6,115 nucleotides of DNA from Acidobacteriota bacterium (lineage in GTDB: Bacteria; Acidobacteriota; Terriglobia; Bryobacterales; Bryobacteraceae): NCBI GenBank assembly GCA_003223065.1, contig QHXU01000270.1, positions 1 to 6,115 of the forward strand, given 5' to 3'. Shown in pieces: positions 4,786 through 6,115 of this stretch. Each line of letters begins with the position of its first letter. Positions within the stretch are counted from its first letter, which is position 1. A program made the translations under genes and the position numbers. Below the pieces are notes generated by a model. It did not search any database and was not told where the DNA came from. It saw only the letters and a list, made by a program, of their open reading frames with translations.

Positions 4786-6115
4786 ATGATGGCTGCAGTT
4801 CGCCTCGGGGTAATGTTGTGCGTGCTGGGGTTGGCGGTGCAAGCACAATATCCCGGACAATACCCTCCAGGACAATACCCTCCAGGACAATACCCTCCCG
4901 GCCAGTATCCGCCTGGTCAGTATCCGCCGGGTCAGTATCCTCCCGGACGTTACCCTGGCGGACGGTATCCGGGCGGGCGCTACCCTGGGCGACCAACTCA
5001 AAAGAATCAAAGCAAGAGCGCCAAAGATTCGCCGATTGTGACGACAACGTCCGGGTTGCTCCGGCGCGCCGCTGGACCCCAAATCGTGATCGAAGCGGAC
5101 GACCATCGAATCGTTTGGTATCGCATCAACGAGAAAACGACGTTCCAAAAAAGCGGTAAGACTGCGGACGTCGAGAGCTTCGTGGTGGGCGATCACGTCA
5201 ACGTGGACTCAACTGAGGACGAACAGGGCTATCTGACGGCCATGTCGGTGACGTTTGAAAAGGCCGGCACTCCAGCGGAAAAAGCGGCGGCTCAGACCTG
5301 GGATTTGCCGAGACTCCAAGGCAGGCAGGCGGCATCATCGTCAACCCCTTCCTCGCCGCAGCGTGCCCCCGGCGACGAGCGGCCGGTTCTCAGGCGCAAA
5401 AGCGAAGAACCGGCGAAAGAAACTGCGTCTCAAAATGCTCCTGCGAAGGAGACGGCGGCTTCGACACCGGAAGAGCCTGTAGACACGCGCCCTACGACCA
5501 CTGTGCGTCCTCAGGACCCTCCGCGGGACCAGGACGACCCTGGACCTCCTGCCCTCCGCCACGGTGTCCCAGCGCCTCACCGTCCGTCGGCGCGAGCCTC
5601 GACCAGCGGAGGCGAGTCTTCCGGCGGCCCCGTAATCCTGTCCAAGCCCGCAGAACCTGAGCCGAAGGCAGACACAGGGCAGCAGGTTGTGGCCGAAGAT
5701 GACCCGGTGATTGCGATAGCCAGAGAGGTGGCCGCATCCTTCGCGGGATCGCTGCCGAATTTCTTCTGCCAGCAGGTGACCACGCGTTACCAGAGCGATC
5801 ATCCGAAACAGGGTTGGGATCCGGTCGACGTGGTCACCGCTGAAGTCGCTTACGAGAATGGCCGCGAAAGCTACAAGAACATCAGGATCGGCAACAAGAG
5901 CACCAACAAACCGATGGAGGAGATCGAGGGCACGCGCTCTACCGGCGAGTTCGCTACGATCCTCGAGGACTTGCACAGCCCTACCACTGCGGCCCAGTTC
6001 CGGCGCAAGGGGCAGGATACGATCCACGGGGGCGCGACGTGGGTCTATAAGTATGAAGTGACGCGTGAGCGCTCGCACTGGCGGATTGAAGCGCCTTCGC
6101 AGCTCTACTATCCCG
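4786..6115 (+). CDS. Secreted QYPPG-repeat multidomain protein, C-terminus beyond right window edge
   Basis: The frame starting at 4786 has no stop for 443 codons and runs off the right edge. A signal peptide (residues 1-20, cleavage VQA|Q) precedes a Tyr/Pro/Gly/Gln tract (21-68). Residues about 84-160 form a compact beta-rich unit ending in FVVGDHVNV and YLTAMSVTFEKAG. It resembles small OB-like DUF5666-type domains. Residues about 162-303 are a low-complexity Pro/Glu/Ala/Ser-rich linker, probably disordered. From about 306 a globular domain begins, with AREVAASFAGSLPNFFCQQVTTRYQ, then W344, D348, Y356, GRESYKNI and a late VYKYEV strand. I recall this style from uncharacterised acidobacterial exported proteins, distantly LolA-like; I cannot name it. 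An in-frame ATG at 4741 would add 15 charged residues ahead of the signal peptide and is less likely. Position 4789 is a second adjacent ATG. It diverges from the ankyrin/M28 operon. Coding status is secure; function is unknown. Confidence 0.88.
   Translation, partial: MMAAVRLGVMLCVLGLAVQAQYPGQYPPGQYPPGQYPPGQYPPGQYPPGQYPPGRYPGGRYPGGRYPGRPTQKNQSKSAKDSPIVTTTSGLLRRAAGPQIVIEADDHRIVWYRINEKTTFQKSGKTADVESFVVGDHVNVDSTEDEQGYLTAMSVTFEKAGTPAEKAAAQTWDLPRLQGRQAASSSTPSSPQRAPGDERPVLRRKSEEPAKETASQNAPAKETAASTPEEPVDTRPTTTVRPQDPPRDQDDPGPPALRHGVPAPHRPSARASTSGGESSGGPVILSKPAEPEPKADTGQQVVAEDDPVIAIAREVAASFAGSLPNFFCQQVTTRYQSDHPKQGWDPVDVVTAEVAYENGRESYKNIRIGNKSTNKPMEEIEGTRSTGEFATILEDLHSPTTAAQFRRKGQDTIHGGATWVYKYEVTRERSHWRIEAPSQLYYP
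4846..4989 (+). repeat. In-frame 15-bp tandem repeat encoding QYPG, six QYPPG, two RYPGG, RYPG
   Basis: Directly after the predicted signal-peptide cleavage site the DNA repeats a 15-base unit of the form CAR-TAY-CCN-CCN-GGN. The protein order is one QYPG, six QYPPG, two RYPGG and one RYPG. The first two full units (4858-4887) are identical in DNA; later ones drift at third codon positions and the last three change Gln to Arg. Because the unit is a multiple of three, gain or loss of copies would keep the frame. The peptide should be extended, flexible and positively charged at its end. Confidence 0.95.

Noticed and set aside
4739..5196. Minus-strand and alternative plus-strand frames with repeated short peptides
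   Set aside because: The repeats are only the QYPPG DNA repeat read in wrong frames.
5341..6078. Minus-strand 245-codon open frame near the right edge
   Set aside because: It is antisense to the QYPPG protein gene, is Arg-rich without a domain, and has no coherent start; the plus frame has a signal peptide and structured domains.

Overview
The window is a dense, GC-rich, all-protein-coding stretch of bacterial chromosome. It holds six genes: one partial at the left edge, four complete, and one partial at the right edge. The gene content suggests an Acidobacteriota genome, perhaps near Bryobacterales/Solibacter. This is an inference from the style of the proteins: short signal peptides ending in A|Q, a large secreted M28 peptidase, a secreted haem-motif/toroid/ankyrin protein, and a C-terminal domain of a kind I associate with acidobacterial exported proteins. 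There is no rRNA or other marker to prove it. I see no tRNA, mobile element, CRISPR array or phage gene.

Layout. (1) At 1-234, on the minus strand, is the N-terminus of an M20-type metallopeptidase/deacylase that runs off the left edge. (2) Divergent from it across a 79-bp gap is a plus-strand pair: an exported rhodanese-like protein (314-802) and, 4 bp later, a small single-domain cupin (807-1256). (3) The cupin gene meets the next gene tail to tail with no spacer; the two stop codons abut. (4) A minus-strand two-gene operon follows. Its first gene (2884-4719) encodes a secreted fusion of a CxxCH haem-binding motif, a squalene-cyclase-like toroid with three QW motifs, and about seven ankyrin repeats. 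Its second gene (1257-2882) encodes a secreted M28 zinc peptidase and starts 1 nt after the first gene's stop. (5) Divergent from this operon, across 66 bp, a plus-strand gene starts at 4786 and stays open to the right edge (443 codons seen). It encodes a secreted protein with a QYPPG repeat tract, a small beta-rich domain, a long disordered linker and an unnamed globular C-terminal domain.

How they may work together. Four of the six products carry signal peptides, so this is mainly an export-oriented region. The ankyrin/toroid protein and the M28 peptidase are almost certainly co-expressed and probably translationally coupled. A shared envelope or periplasmic role in peptide handling or scaffolding is plausible but not shown. 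The 66-bp divergent region has a perfect 10-bp palindrome at its exact midpoint, a candidate shared operator. The rhodanese and cupin genes are co-transcribed by spacing, but only the rhodanese looks exported, so they probably do not act on one substrate in one compartment.

The most interesting items are the three-part fusion protein, the palindrome between the divergent genes, the right-edge repeat protein, and the cysteine-rich active-site loop of the rhodanese.
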